Below are positions 1 through 7,687 of a stretch of 64,000 nucleotides of DNA, piece after piece. A model generated the notes under the pieces. That model saw only the letters and a list, made by a program, of their open reading frames with translations, had not been told where the DNA came from and made no database searches. The first letter of the stretch is position 1; every line of letters starts with the position of its first letter. Source of the stretch: Actinophytocola sp049647105. Its GTDB lineage: Bacteria > Actinomycetota > Actinomycetes > Mycobacteriales > Pseudonocardiaceae. The stretch spans positions 50,261-114,260 of the forward strand of contig NZ_JBARWZ010000261.1 in NCBI RefSeq assembly GCF_049647105.1, given 5' to 3'. The position numbers and the translations under genes are program-made.

Positions 1-166
1 TCGGTGTTCTCGAACGACGAGAAGAAGCCCGGGCTGCTCATTGCGCTCCTGACCACGAGACGGAGTGCCGTGATCCTAGTGTCCCGAACCGGAACTGCGG
101 GTTGTACTTGGGTGGACCGGCAACGCCGCCAGCGGGAAGCTGGGCCTCCGGGTGCAGAATGCCGGT

Positions 167-997
167 ATGCATCCCGCGCGCAGGCTGTGGACCGTTGTCG
201 AACCGCTGCACGCGGTCGTGTACTTCGGCACCGACGTCCGGGCTTCGGGCAAGGCGATCGGCCTGCGTGGGTTCTGGGACACCTACTTCGCGTTCCGCGC
301 CGCCCCGCTGGGGGCGGTGAGCGCGGCGGCTGTCGTTGGCGTGTTCGGTGGGTTCGAGCCGGGAATGGTGGGGCGTTCGCTGCCGTCGGCGTGGTCGCGT
401 GCGTCGGCGGAGACGTGTCTCGCGACGCGGGCGGCGGTGTCGGCGGAGTCGCTGCGTGCGGTCGGGGTGTCCGACGAGGTGTGCGCGGCCGCGGTCTCGT
501 TGCTGTCGCCGCTGGTTCTCGAGCCGACCGGCCGACCACTCGGCGCGGCGAACGCGGCACTGCCGTTGCCGAGGGACCCGGTCGCCGCGCTGTGGCAGCT
601 CGCGACGACCGTGCGGGAGCACCGCGGCGACGGACACGTGGCGGCACTGGTCACCGCGGGCCTGTCCGGGCTGGACGCGCTGCACCTGCAGACGGCGGCG
701 AAGGAGCTCGTGCCCGAGGCGCTGCGGCAGGTCCGTGGCTGGTCGCCCGAGCAGTGGGCGGCGGCCAGGGAGTCGTTGGTGGAGCGTGAACTGCTCGACT
801 CGGACGGGCTGACGATGACCGGCGCCGACGTCCTGGAGTCGGTGGAGGAGCTGACGGACGCCGCCGCGTGGCAGGACGGGCTGGCCGCGTTGCCGGTCGA
901 CGACATCGCCGAGGTGCTGTCGCCTGCCGCGGTCGCGGTGTGGGAGGCCGGGGTGCTGCCGGAGGGCAACCCGATCGGCGTGCCGCGTCCTTCTTGA
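167..997 (+). CDS. SCO6745-like helical protein
   Basis: Protein of about 276 residues, rich in Ala and Leu, resembling the actinobacterial SCO6745 family (function unknown, sometimes described as helix-turn-helix or SalK-like). An internal WSPEQWAAARESLVERELL-type segment followed by a short Leu-Thr strand looks like a winged-helix or helical bundle unit, which is typical of this family. No signal peptide, membrane segment or catalytic motif is visible. I chose the second in-frame ATG; the first is five codons upstream at 152. It stands alone ahead of an ABC exporter on the same strand (67 bp gap), so cotranscription is possible. The family assignment rests on overall pattern only. Confidence 0.6.
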   Translation: MHPARRLWTVVEPLHAVVYFGTDVRASGKAIGLRGFWDTYFAFRAAPLGAVSAAAVVGVFGGFEPGMVGRSLPSAWSRASAETCLATRAAVSAESLRAVGVSDEVCAAAVSLLSPLVLEPTGRPLGAANAALPLPRDPVAALWQLATTVREHRGDGHVAALVTAGLSGLDALHLQTAAKELVPEALRQVRGWSPEQWAAARESLVERELLDSDGLTMTGADVLESVEELTDAAAWQDGLAALPVDDIAEVLSPAAVAVWEAGVLPEGNPIGVPRPS

Positions 998-1064
998 CCT
1001 CGACCATGGTCGAGCCATTAGCGTCAGCGCCGGAATTGTCGGTGCCGCGTGCGAGGGTGTTGTC

Positions 1065-2948
1065 ATGGACATGGAGACGACAGCGTGGATGTCGCTGTAC
1101 AACACGATGAACGCGACGGACGACCGTCGTCCGTTCTCGGTGGCGACGCTGCGCCGGATCGGCCGGTTCGCCCGGCCACACCGCCGGTTGCTGTCGTGGT
1201 TCCTGCTTCTCAGCGTCGTGACAGCGGTGCTTGCGGTGGCGACCCCGGTGCTCGCCGGATGGGTGGTCGACGCGATCGTCGCCCGATCCTCGCTGCGGTT
1301 CGTCGTGATCCTGGCGGTGCTGATCGCGGTGATCGCCGTCGCGGAGGCGGTGCTGGGGCTGGTCTCCCGGTGGCAGTCCGCGCGGATCGGTGAGGGGCTG
1401 ATCCTCGACCTGCGCACGGCCGTGTTCGACCACGTGCAGCGGATGCCGGTCGCGTTCTTCATGCGCACCCGCACGGGTGCGCTGGTGTCGCGACTGAACA
1501 ACGACGTGATCAGTGCGCAGAACGCGTTCAGCAACACGCTTTCCGGGGTGTTGTCGAACGTGGTGATGCTGGCGCTGACGCTTGCGGTGATGATCGGGGT
1601 GTCGTGGCAGATCACGCTCATGGCGCTCGTGCTGTTACCCGTGTTCGTGGTGCCCGCGCGGCGGATGGGGGCGCGGCTCGCCCGGCTGGAACGGGAGGCC
1701 GCCAACCACAACTCGGTGATGAGCACGCAGATGACCGAGCGGTTCTCCGCGCCGGGCGCGACGCTGGTGAAGCTGTTCGGACGGCCAGAGGACGAGTCGG
1801 CGGAGTTCGCCGAGCGGGTGCGCCGGGTGCGCGACATCGGAGTGCGGACGGCGATGGTGCAGACGGTGTTCGTGACCGCGCTGACGCTCTCCTCGGCACT
1901 CGCGCTGGCGCTCGTGTACGGGGTGGGCGGGGCGTACGCGTTCGCCGGGACGCTCGAGCCGGGTGCGGTCGTGTCGCTGGCGTTCCTGCTGACCAGGTTG
2001 TACGCGCCGCTGACCTCGCTCGCGAGCGCGCGGGTCGAGGTGATGAGCGCGCTGGTGTCGTTCGAGCGGGTGTTCGAGGTACTGGACCTCAAGCCGCTGA
2101 TCGACGAGAAGCCGGACGCGGTGACCGTGCCGCCGGGGCCGGTGTCGGTGGAGTTCGACAAGGTCTCGTTCGCGTACCCGTCGGCGTCCTCGGTGTCGCT
2201 GGCGTCGCTGGAGGAGGTCGCGAAGCTCGACACGCGTGGCGGGGTCGAGGTGCTGCACGACGTGTCGTTCCGGGCCGAACCGGGGCAGTTGGTGGCGCTG
2301 GTGGGGTCGTCGGGTGCGGGGAAGTCGACGATAGCGTCGCTGGTGCCCCGGCTCTACGACGTCGACTCCGGCGCCGTGCGACTGTCCGGTGTGGACGTCC
2401 GGGACCTGTCGTTCGCGGCGCTGCGCGAGTCGATGGGCATGGTGACCCAGGACGGGCACCTGTTCCACGAGTCGGTGCGGTCGAACCTGTTGTTCGCGGC
2501 GCCGGGGGCTTCGGAGGCGGACCTGTGGGAGGTGCTGTCGCGGGCTCGGCTCGACGAGTTGGTGGCGTCACTGCCGGACGGGCTCGACACGATCGTGGGG
2601 GAGCGCGGGTACCGGCTCTCCGGCGGGGAGAGGCAGCGGCTGACGATCGCCCGGCTGCTGCTGGCCCGGCCACGGCTCGTGATTCTCGACGAGGCCACGG
2701 CTCATCTGGACTCCACGTCGGAGGCGGCCGTTCAGGAGGCACTGGCGGAGGCGTTGTCCGGGCGGACGGCACTGGTCATCGCGCATCGGTTGTCCACCGT
2801 GCGGGCCGCCGACCTCATCCTGGTGGTCGAGGGTGGGCGCGTGGTGGAGCGGGGGAACCACGAGTCGTTGATGGGTGCGTCCGGGCGGTACGAGGAGCTG
2901 TACCGGACGCAGTTCGCCGCCGCGGTGGCGCCGGTCACGCCCGGTTGA
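1065..2948 (+). CDS. ABC exporter, fused permease-ATPase
   Basis: A 627-residue half-size ABC exporter, expected to work as a homodimer moving a drug, lipid or peptide out of the cell. The N-terminal half (about 35-320) has six hydrophobic segments of the ABC transmembrane fold. The C-terminal ATPase has an intact Walker A (GSSGAGKST), Q-loop (MVTQDG), signature (LSGGERQR), Walker B (LVILDEAT) and H-loop (IAHRLS). All catalytic residues are present, unlike the heterodimeric pair at 32-35 kb. Start codons at 1065 and 1071 are both ATG. The 3' end overlaps the convergent DUF6232 gene by 14 bp. The substrate cannot be read from the sequence. Confidence 0.9.
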   Translation: MDMETTAWMSLYNTMNATDDRRPFSVATLRRIGRFARPHRRLLSWFLLLSVVTAVLAVATPVLAGWVVDAIVARSSLRFVVILAVLIAVIAVAEAVLGLVSRWQSARIGEGLILDLRTAVFDHVQRMPVAFFMRTRTGALVSRLNNDVISAQNAFSNTLSGVLSNVVMLALTLAVMIGVSWQITLMALVLLPVFVVPARRMGARLARLEREAANHNSVMSTQMTERFSAPGATLVKLFGRPEDESAEFAERVRRVRDIGVRTAMVQTVFVTALTLSSALALALVYGVGGAYAFAGTLEPGAVVSLAFLLTRLYAPLTSLASARVEVMSALVSFERVFEVLDLKPLIDEKPDAVTVPPGPVSVEFDKVSFAYPSASSVSLASLEEVAKLDTRGGVEVLHDVSFRAEPGQLVALVGSSGAGKSTIASLVPRLYDVDSGAVRLSGVDVRDLSFAALRESMGMVTQDGHLFHESVRSNLLFAAPGASEADLWEVLSRARLDELVASLPDGLDTIVGERGYRLSGGERQRLTIARLLLARPRLVILDEATAHLDSTSEAAVQEALAEALSGRTALVIAHRLSTVRAADLILVVEGGRVVERGNHESLMGASGRYEELYRTQFAAAVAPVTPG

Positions 2949-3390
2949 TGCGGTTCGGCGGGTCGTCGTGGCGCGGCCCGTTCGTGGTGCGGCGGGTGAT
3001 CGCGTCCACCACCCGGAACGCGATGGCGGCCACCGCGTGCGGGTCGTCGCTGTTCAGGACGCGGTGGGCGCCGGTCGCGGTCTCGATGACGAGTTCGTAC
3101 CGCGTCTGCTTCATGGACCTGACCAGCCGGATGGTCCTGGCCGTGAACCACGTCAGCGCGGCGCTGGTCACCAGCGCGGAGACGAACTCCGGCGACACGG
3201 CCGACACGGCGGCCGCCGGGATCAGCCCCAGCACGACGGTGATCGCGTAGCGCCGCACGACCGCCAGCCGGTCCGGCGCGACTTCGGTCGTCGTCGCGCG
3301 CGTGATGGTGCGCAGCGGAAACCCGAGGGGACCCACCCGGAGAACGCCCCCACTGATTCGGACATCGATGTGCTCACGCGTACCGGACAT
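2935..3390 (-). CDS. DUF6232 membrane protein (second copy)
   Basis: A 151-residue protein with a basic N-terminal strand region, two adjacent hydrophobic helices (about 46-90) and a C-terminal soluble part. It is a clear paralogue of the protein at 4126-4623: both contain YELVIET after the membrane segment and a FR[VI][VI/T]DAI stretch. It lacks the C-terminal glycine/asparagine motif that the other copy shares with the TIR protein, ending instead in a basic Arg/Asp/Pro tail. The ATG is preceded by a good ribosome site (GAGGGAG). It lies downstream of the TIR gene, separated by a strong hairpin, and has its own copy of an upstream motif at 3463-3488. Function unknown. Confidence 0.75.
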   Translation of the reverse strand: MSGTREHIDVRISGGVLRVGPLGFPLRTITRATTTEVAPDRLAVVRRYAITVVLGLIPAAAVSAVSPEFVSALVTSAALTWFTARTIRLVRSMKQTRYELVIETATGAHRVLNSDDPHAVAAIAFRVVDAITRRTTNGPRHDDPPNRINRA

Positions 3391-3430
3391 GGTGACTCCC
3401 TCTTCATGTCCTCGTACGCGGAGGCTAACC

Positions 3431-3458
3431 CCGGGTGCCGCGACAGCGCGGCACCCGG
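3431..3458. terminator. Perfect 12-bp hairpin between TIR and DUF6232 genes
   Basis: The arms CCGGGTGCCGCG and CGCGGCACCCGG are perfectly complementary around a four-base loop. The hairpin sits just past the stop of the minus-strand TIR gene, where a terminator is expected. A short T-run follows only on the plus-strand side, so it may act as an intrinsic or attenuating hairpin rather than a classic terminator. Confidence 0.6.
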
Positions 3459-3462
3459 CACG

Positions 3463-3488
3463 TTTTGTCACAGAAGTGACCTGTTGTC
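3463..3488 (-). promoter_or_regulatory. Shared upstream motif, copy b
   Basis: On the plus strand this site reads TTTTGTCACAGAAGTGACC and continues TGTTGTC. It is nearly identical to the site at 4710-4735, and both lie upstream of a DUF6232 gene (here 73-98 bp before the start). The core is an inverted repeat, GTCAC-n4-GTGAC. It is probably an operator or promoter element for co-regulation of the two transcripts. Confidence 0.55.
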
Positions 3489-3508
3489 TCCTGAGCCGTA
3501 GCCCCAGG

Positions 3509-4129
3509 TCAGCGAGTGGCGCGGTACATGGCCGTGGCCAGCGGTGGCAGCGTCTTAAGGAGGCGGTCCACCACGCGCCGCAGGTCCGGCGCCGTGTAGT
3601 CGCGTGGCAGGTGCGGGCCTTGGATGTACGCGAGCGCCCGGACCTCCTCGGGCAGGTCGGCCGGGGACAGGTGAGGGCGGGCGCCGACAAGGATGGGCAC
3701 CACGTGGACGCCGCCCGCCAGTGCCGTGGCGAGCTCGCGGCGGACCCAGTCGGAAGGGCTGTGCAACAGGCGCAGGCCGGTGCCGTCGTCCCACCGCTCG
3801 CCGATGATCGACACCATCACCGCGCACCGGGCCGCGCGATCGGCGAGCTCGCTGGGGAACGCGACGCCCAGCGGCATGTGGACGTCGCGGAACACCGCGC
3901 CACGGCCGAGGCGGTGGTTGAGCTCCGCCTCGACGTCGGCCGCGGGCTTCTCGTCCGCGCTCCGGTAGTTGACGAAGACCAGCGGCTCGGGCCACACCAC
4001 GTTCGATCCCGGCGGGACGGTCGTGTGCTGGGCCGGTTCCGGCGAGGCCTGGGCGTTGTTCATCTTGCCGACGTTGTGCGATCCGGACACATTGTAGATC
4101 TCGCCGCCGAACTGGAAGTTCTGGCTCAC
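3509..4129 (-). CDS. TIR-domain protein with N-terminal VSGSxNVGK motif
   Basis: A 206-residue soluble protein. Residues 8-22 form a short Gly/Asn motif (GGEIYNVSGSHNVGK); a Pro/Ala/Thr linker follows to about 45. A TIR domain spans about 49-175: VFVNYRSADE strand and loop, VFRDV (79-83), MVSIIGERW (105-113) and SDWVRRE with Glu132 in the place of the catalytic glutamate of TIR NAD-cleaving enzymes. The start codon overlaps the stop of the DUF6232 gene by four bases (ATGA), implying translational coupling. The same 15-residue motif occurs at the C-terminus of that partner. By analogy with bacterial TIR effectors it may consume NAD or signal by oligomerising; this is inference. Confidence 0.85.
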   Translation of the reverse strand: MSQNFQFGGEIYNVSGSHNVGKMNNAQASPEPAQHTTVPPGSNVVWPEPLVFVNYRSADEKPAADVEAELNHRLGRGAVFRDVHMPLGVAFPSELADRAARCAVMVSIIGERWDDGTGLRLLHSPSDWVRRELATALAGGVHVVPILVGARPHLSPADLPEEVRALAYIQGPHLPRDYTAPDLRRVVDRLLKTLPPLATAMYRATR

Positions 4130-4623
4130 TTGTAGGCCTTGCCGACGTTGTTCGATCCGGACACGTGGAACATCTCGCCGCCGTTTTGGACGATATTGAC
4201 CTGCTGCTGGAATTCCGCGTGCGGATTGTTGATCGCGTCCGTGATCCGGAAGGACAGGTCGGTCACGACCTGGCCATCAGCGCTGACGAGCCCTCGGTTC
4301 GAACCGGCCGCCGTCTCGATGACGAGTTCGTACAGGGTGAGGTTCAGGAACTCGATCAGCTTCACCAACCTGTAGACGCGCCAGGCAACTACGCCGACGA
4401 ACACGATTGCCGACAAGCCTCCCGGCGTCGCCGTCGCCACGATGCTGGCCGCGAACAGCCACGCCAACGTCGAGATGACGAACCTCCGGATGGCCACCGG
4501 GCGGTTCGGTTCCCATTTGAGGGTATTGGTGCGCGTGATGTTGGGCAGTGGGTAGGCCTCGCTGCCGAACCACAGAATTCGCTTGCTGACCCGAACGTCG
4601 ATGACGTCGTGCTTCACGGACAT
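4126..4623 (-). CDS. DUF6232 membrane protein with C-terminal VSGSxNVGK motif
   Basis: A 165-residue protein: N-terminal soluble strands (1-45), two close hydrophobic helices (about 48-66 and 70-87), a YELVIET region (98-104), then a Gln/Asn-rich stretch and the C-terminal motif GGEMFHVSGSNNVGK (148-162). The motif matches the N-terminus of the TIR protein encoded next in the operon at 11 of 15 positions. The chosen ATG has GGAG ten bases upstream, and the reading frame further upstream lacks coding character. The stop overlaps the TIR start. A likely role is membrane-located sensor or nucleator for the TIR effector; this is inferred from gene order and motif pairing, not from known DUF6232 biology. 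Confidence 0.8.
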   Translation of the reverse strand: MSVKHDVIDVRVSKRILWFGSEAYPLPNITRTNTLKWEPNRPVAIRRFVISTLAWLFAASIVATATPGGLSAIVFVGVVAWRVYRLVKLIEFLNLTLYELVIETAAGSNRGLVSADGQVVTDLSFRITDAINNPHAEFQQQVNIVQNGGEMFHVSGSNNVGKAYK

Positions 4624-4709
4624 GCTGGATTGTCTCCATTCCTCGTGAGTGCCGCGGAGGGTAGCCCACCTGTCCGTGAAATTCCGACGCGCGCACGTCC
4701 GTGGAAATC

Positions 4710-4735
4710 TTTTGTCACACAATTGACCAGTTTTC
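4710..4735 (-). promoter_or_regulatory. Shared upstream motif, copy a
   Basis: The plus strand reads TTTTGTCACACAATTGACC and continues AGTTTTC. It matches the site at 3463-3488 at most positions and lies 87-112 bp upstream of the DUF6232-TIR operon start. It is also about 30 bp from the divergent acetyltransferase start, so it could influence both directions. Confidence 0.55.
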
Positions 4736-4765
4736 CGGCGAGATGATGATCGTTACTCTGGGGAA

Positions 4766-5512
4766 GTGCTGGACGATCTGATGCGTGCCGGGTGGCCCGC
4801 TCTCGACGAGGTCGACGTCGACGGGTGGGTGGCCCGGTTCTCCGGTGGCGTGACCCAGCGGGCCAACTCGGTGATCCCGCGCCGGGCGCCCGCCGATCTC
4901 GAGGCAGCGCTGCGTCGTGTCGAGCGGCTCTACGCCGCGCGCGGGTTGCCCGTCGTGTTCCAGCTCGGGCCCTCCGCCCAGCCGGACGGGCTCGACGGGG
5001 TGCTCGCCGACCGCGGGTACGAGTTCGGGTCACCCACCGCGATCCTGACGGCGAACGTCGGTGAGATGCCGCCCGCCGACGTTGAGATGGCCGAGCTGCC
5101 CTCGGACGAGTGGCTGGACCTGTGGTGGCAGGTGGACGGTCGCGGCGACCAGTCCGCTCTGGACATCGCCGCGAAGATTCTGTGTGGTGGGCCCGCCCTG
5201 TACGCGACCGTTCTGGACGCCGACGGGGTGGCCGCTGTCGGGCGGTTGGCCCTGGTCGGTGAGTGGGGTGGCGTGTACTGCATGGCCGTTCGCCCCGACG
5301 CCCGCCGCCGGGGGCATGGGGCGGCCGTGCTCTCCGGGCTGCTGCGTGCCGGGCGGGCGCGTGGGGTCACGCGGGCCTGGCTGCACGTGCGCGCGGAGAA
5401 CACGGCCGCGTCCTCGCTCTACCGGAAGGCCGGGTTCACCGAGACCTCCCGGTACCACTACCGCTCATACCGTGGACAGGAACCGGTCCAGCACGTTCAC
5501 CCCGAACCGTAA
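4766..5512 (+). CDS. GNAT family N-acetyltransferase
   Basis: A 248-residue acetyltransferase. The C-terminal half (about 115-235) shows the GNAT fold: a central strand (VYCMAVRPDAR), then RRRGHGAAVLSGLL as the acetyl-CoA pyrophosphate loop (R-x-x-G-x-G/A pattern) and a final NTAASSLYRKAGF segment that is highly typical of GNATs. The N-terminal half is a second, degenerate GNAT-like unit, as in many actinobacterial tandem GNATs. It starts with GTG (an ATG lies four codons downstream). The 3' end overlaps the convergent M20 peptidase by 48 bp. The acceptor substrate is unknown. Confidence 0.85.
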   Translation: MLDDLMRAGWPALDEVDVDGWVARFSGGVTQRANSVIPRRAPADLEAALRRVERLYAARGLPVVFQLGPSAQPDGLDGVLADRGYEFGSPTAILTANVGEMPPADVEMAELPSDEWLDLWWQVDGRGDQSALDIAAKILCGGPALYATVLDADGVAAVGRLALVGEWGGVYCMAVRPDARRRGHGAAVLSGLLRAGRARGVTRAWLHVRAENTAASSLYRKAGFTETSRYHYRSYRGQEPVQHVHPEP

Positions 5513-6775
5513 GCCCTCCACCGGCACCCGCTCGTCCACGCCGTGGGCCATCAGCTTGTGGTCGTGGCCCTCCGGGATGAACAGCGGCGCGAACCCGAAG
5601 CAGTCGATGCCGAGGCTGGCGAACGCCTTCGCGTCGGTGCCGCCGCCCATGCAGAACGGGACCACCACACCGTCGGAGTCGAACGCGCGCAGGGCGTCGG
5701 CCATCGCGTCGAACCACGGGGTGTCGATCGGAGCCTGGACACCGTGCTGGCGCTGGACGAACTCGCGCTGGATGCCCGGCCCGATGATCCGGTCGAGCTC
5801 CGCCAGCAGGTGGTCCTCGGTGCCCGGCAGGACACGCGTGTCCACCAGCGCCGACGCGACGCCCGGGATGACGTTCACCTTGTATCCCGCAGACAGCACC
5901 GTCGGGGTGGTGCTGTTGCGCACGGTGTTCTCGATGACCTTCGCGGCAGGCCCGAGCCTGCGGAGCGTCTCGTCCATGTCGTCCCAGTCGACCTCGATGC
6001 CCAGCGCGGGCGACGCCCGCTCGAGGAACGCCCGCACCGCGGGGGTCAGGTGTGTCGGCCACCGGTGGGCGGCCAGCCGCGACAGCGCGTGGACCATGGC
6101 GATCACCGCGTTGTCGTCGTTGCGGCGCGAACCGTGGCCTGCCCGGCCGGTCGCGGTCAGCCGCATGTGGGCCGTGCCGCGCTCGGCGGTCGCCACCGGG
6201 TACAGGCGGACCTCCCTGCCGTCGGCGTGGGTGGCCCGGACCGTGTAGCCGCCGGACTCGCCGATGGCCGCCGCGCACCCCTCGAACAGGTCGCGGTGCT
6301 TCTCGACGAGCCAGTGCGCGCCCCACTCGCCGGTGTCCTCCTCGTCGGCCACGAACGCAAGCACGATGTCGCGCCGCGGCCGGATGCCCGCCGCCGACCA
6401 CCGGGAGAGCACTGTGAGCAGCGCCGCACACATGTCCTTCATGTCGACCGCGCCCCGGCCCCACACGAACCCGTCGCGGATCTCGCCAGCGAACGGGGGC
6501 ACGGACCACTCGGAGGCGTCCGCGGGCACCACGTCCAGGTGCGCGTGGACCAGCAGCGGCGCCAGCGCCGGGTCGGTGCCGGGGACCCGGACCACGACGT
6601 TCGTGCGTGTCGGGTCCCGCTCCAGGAGCGTGGGGGTGAGGCCGACGTCGGTCAGGCGCTCTGCCACGAACTCGGCGATCGCGCGCTCACCGAGCAGCGA
6701 CTTGCCCCCGCCGAGGTTCGTGGTGTCGAACCTGATCAACTCCGCGCACAGCTCCTCGACCGCTTCCTCACCCAT
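5465..6775 (-). CDS. M20 family metallopeptidase
   Basis: A 436-residue zinc hydrolase of the M20/M25/M40 family. Metal-binding elements are visible in order: HAHLDVV, GRGAVDMKD, DEEDTGEWG (catalytic Glu and a metal Glu), a Gly/Arg lid domain and a late CMGGGTDAKAF. Such enzymes act on dipeptides, N-acyl amino acids or amino-acid amides in the cytoplasm. The ATG at 6775 overlaps the stop of the upstream D-aminopeptidase gene by eight bases, so the two are probably translated together and act on the same peptide pool, possibly imported by the divergent ABC system. Confidence 0.9.
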   Translation of the reverse strand: MGEEAVEELCAELIRFDTTNLGGGKSLLGERAIAEFVAERLTDVGLTPTLLERDPTRTNVVVRVPGTDPALAPLLVHAHLDVVPADASEWSVPPFAGEIRDGFVWGRGAVDMKDMCAALLTVLSRWSAAGIRPRRDIVLAFVADEEDTGEWGAHWLVEKHRDLFEGCAAAIGESGGYTVRATHADGREVRLYPVATAERGTAHMRLTATGRAGHGSRRNDDNAVIAMVHALSRLAAHRWPTHLTPAVRAFLERASPALGIEVDWDDMDETLRRLGPAAKVIENTVRNSTTPTVLSAGYKVNVIPGVASALVDTRVLPGTEDHLLAELDRIIGPGIQREFVQRQHGVQAPIDTPWFDAMADALRAFDSDGVVVPFCMGGGTDAKAFASLGIDCFGFAPLFIPEGHDHKLMAHGVDERVPVEGLRFGVNVLDRFLSTV

Positions 6776-7595
6776 AGCTTCCCTCCACGGCACCGCTGGC
6801 GATCGCGGTGACGATTTTGAACGCCTTCATCGCATCGGTCATCGAGGCGGCGTCGAACCCGACGCGCCGCACGTCGAGCTGCTCCACCGTCGGGATCACG
6901 GCGGTGGCCGCGGCCAGGTGAGCGGCGTCGAACTCGACCTCGATACGGTGCCCGTTGATCGATCCGTCGAAACGTCCAGCCAGGGCCATGGCGGCCCTGG
7001 ACTCCTCCTCGATCGCGGCCGCGGTCACCGTGGGTGGCGTGCAGATCGCCGCGTACCGGCTCACGCACTCCTTCACCGCGACCGTGCGCGCGTCCGGCAC
7101 GTAGTCGTTCGCGTCCTCACAGGTCAGGTTATCCCCGGTGACCAGGAGCACCGGCACGCCGTGCTCGGCAGCGAGTGCCGAGTTGAGCCTGCCCTCGCTC
7201 GCGTGGACCCCGTCGAGCCACACGCCGGTGATCTGGTTGGGGAGGTAGGTGTGAGACAGCACGCCCTCCACACCGGCGCCGGTGTGGTATCCGAGGAACA
7301 CCACGCCGTCCACGCCCGTGTCGATGCCCTGCATCATCGACAGCGGTTTGTGTTTGCCGGTGAGCATCCTCGCCCGTGTGTCGAGGTCCTCCAGCAGCAC
7401 GTTGCGCTGGCTGGAATGCGCCTCGTTGACCAGGACATCCGTGGCGCCACCCGCGTACAATCCGGCAATACAGGCATTTACGTCACTGGTGAACATCGGC
7501 CGGAAACGTTGCCACTGTTCCGACCCGACCTGCACATCCGCCGTCCATGTGACGCCGCTGGCGCCTTCCATGTCGGCTGAAATCATGATCCGCAC
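6768..7595 (-). CDS. M55 D-aminopeptidase (DppA family)
   Basis: A zinc-dependent D-aminopeptidase of the DppA family, about 275 residues, which is usual for the family. The N-terminal ISADMEGASGV holds the Asp-x-Glu zinc ligands. FLGYHTG and VTGDNLTCED are further family signatures. DppA releases D-amino acids from D-Ala-containing peptides such as peptidoglycan fragments. It begins at one of several GTG codons (7595 or 7604); no clear ribosome site decides between them. It is coupled to the M20 gene downstream and divergent from a dipeptide/oligopeptide ABC operon, the classic dpp neighbourhood, which suggests cell-wall peptide recycling. Confidence 0.88.
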   Translation of the reverse strand: MRIMISADMEGASGVTWTADVQVGSEQWQRFRPMFTSDVNACIAGLYAGGATDVLVNEAHSSQRNVLLEDLDTRARMLTGKHKPLSMMQGIDTGVDGVVFLGYHTGAGVEGVLSHTYLPNQITGVWLDGVHASEGRLNSALAAEHGVPVLLVTGDNLTCEDANDYVPDARTVAVKECVSRYAAICTPPTVTAAAIEEESRAAMALAGRFDGSINGHRIEVEFDAAHLAAATAVIPTVEQLDVRRVGFDAASMTDAMKAFKIVTAIASGAVEGSYG

Positions 7596-7687
7596 AACCG
7601 ACACGTTACGTCTTGGCACCCGTTGCTGACACAGATTGACTTCAAGCCCCCATAGGTGGTTACTTCCTCTCAACTTATGAGGAAGAG

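Noticed and set aside
4..789. Long reading frame overlapping the first gene
   Set aside because: Arg/Gly-rich translation in a shifted frame, typical of a high-GC shadow of the SCO6745-like gene.
3509..4129. Known Thoeris or other named TIR defence system
   Set aside because: No ThsA-like, SIR2, SLOG or NLR-type partner gene is nearby; the partner is a DUF6232 protein.
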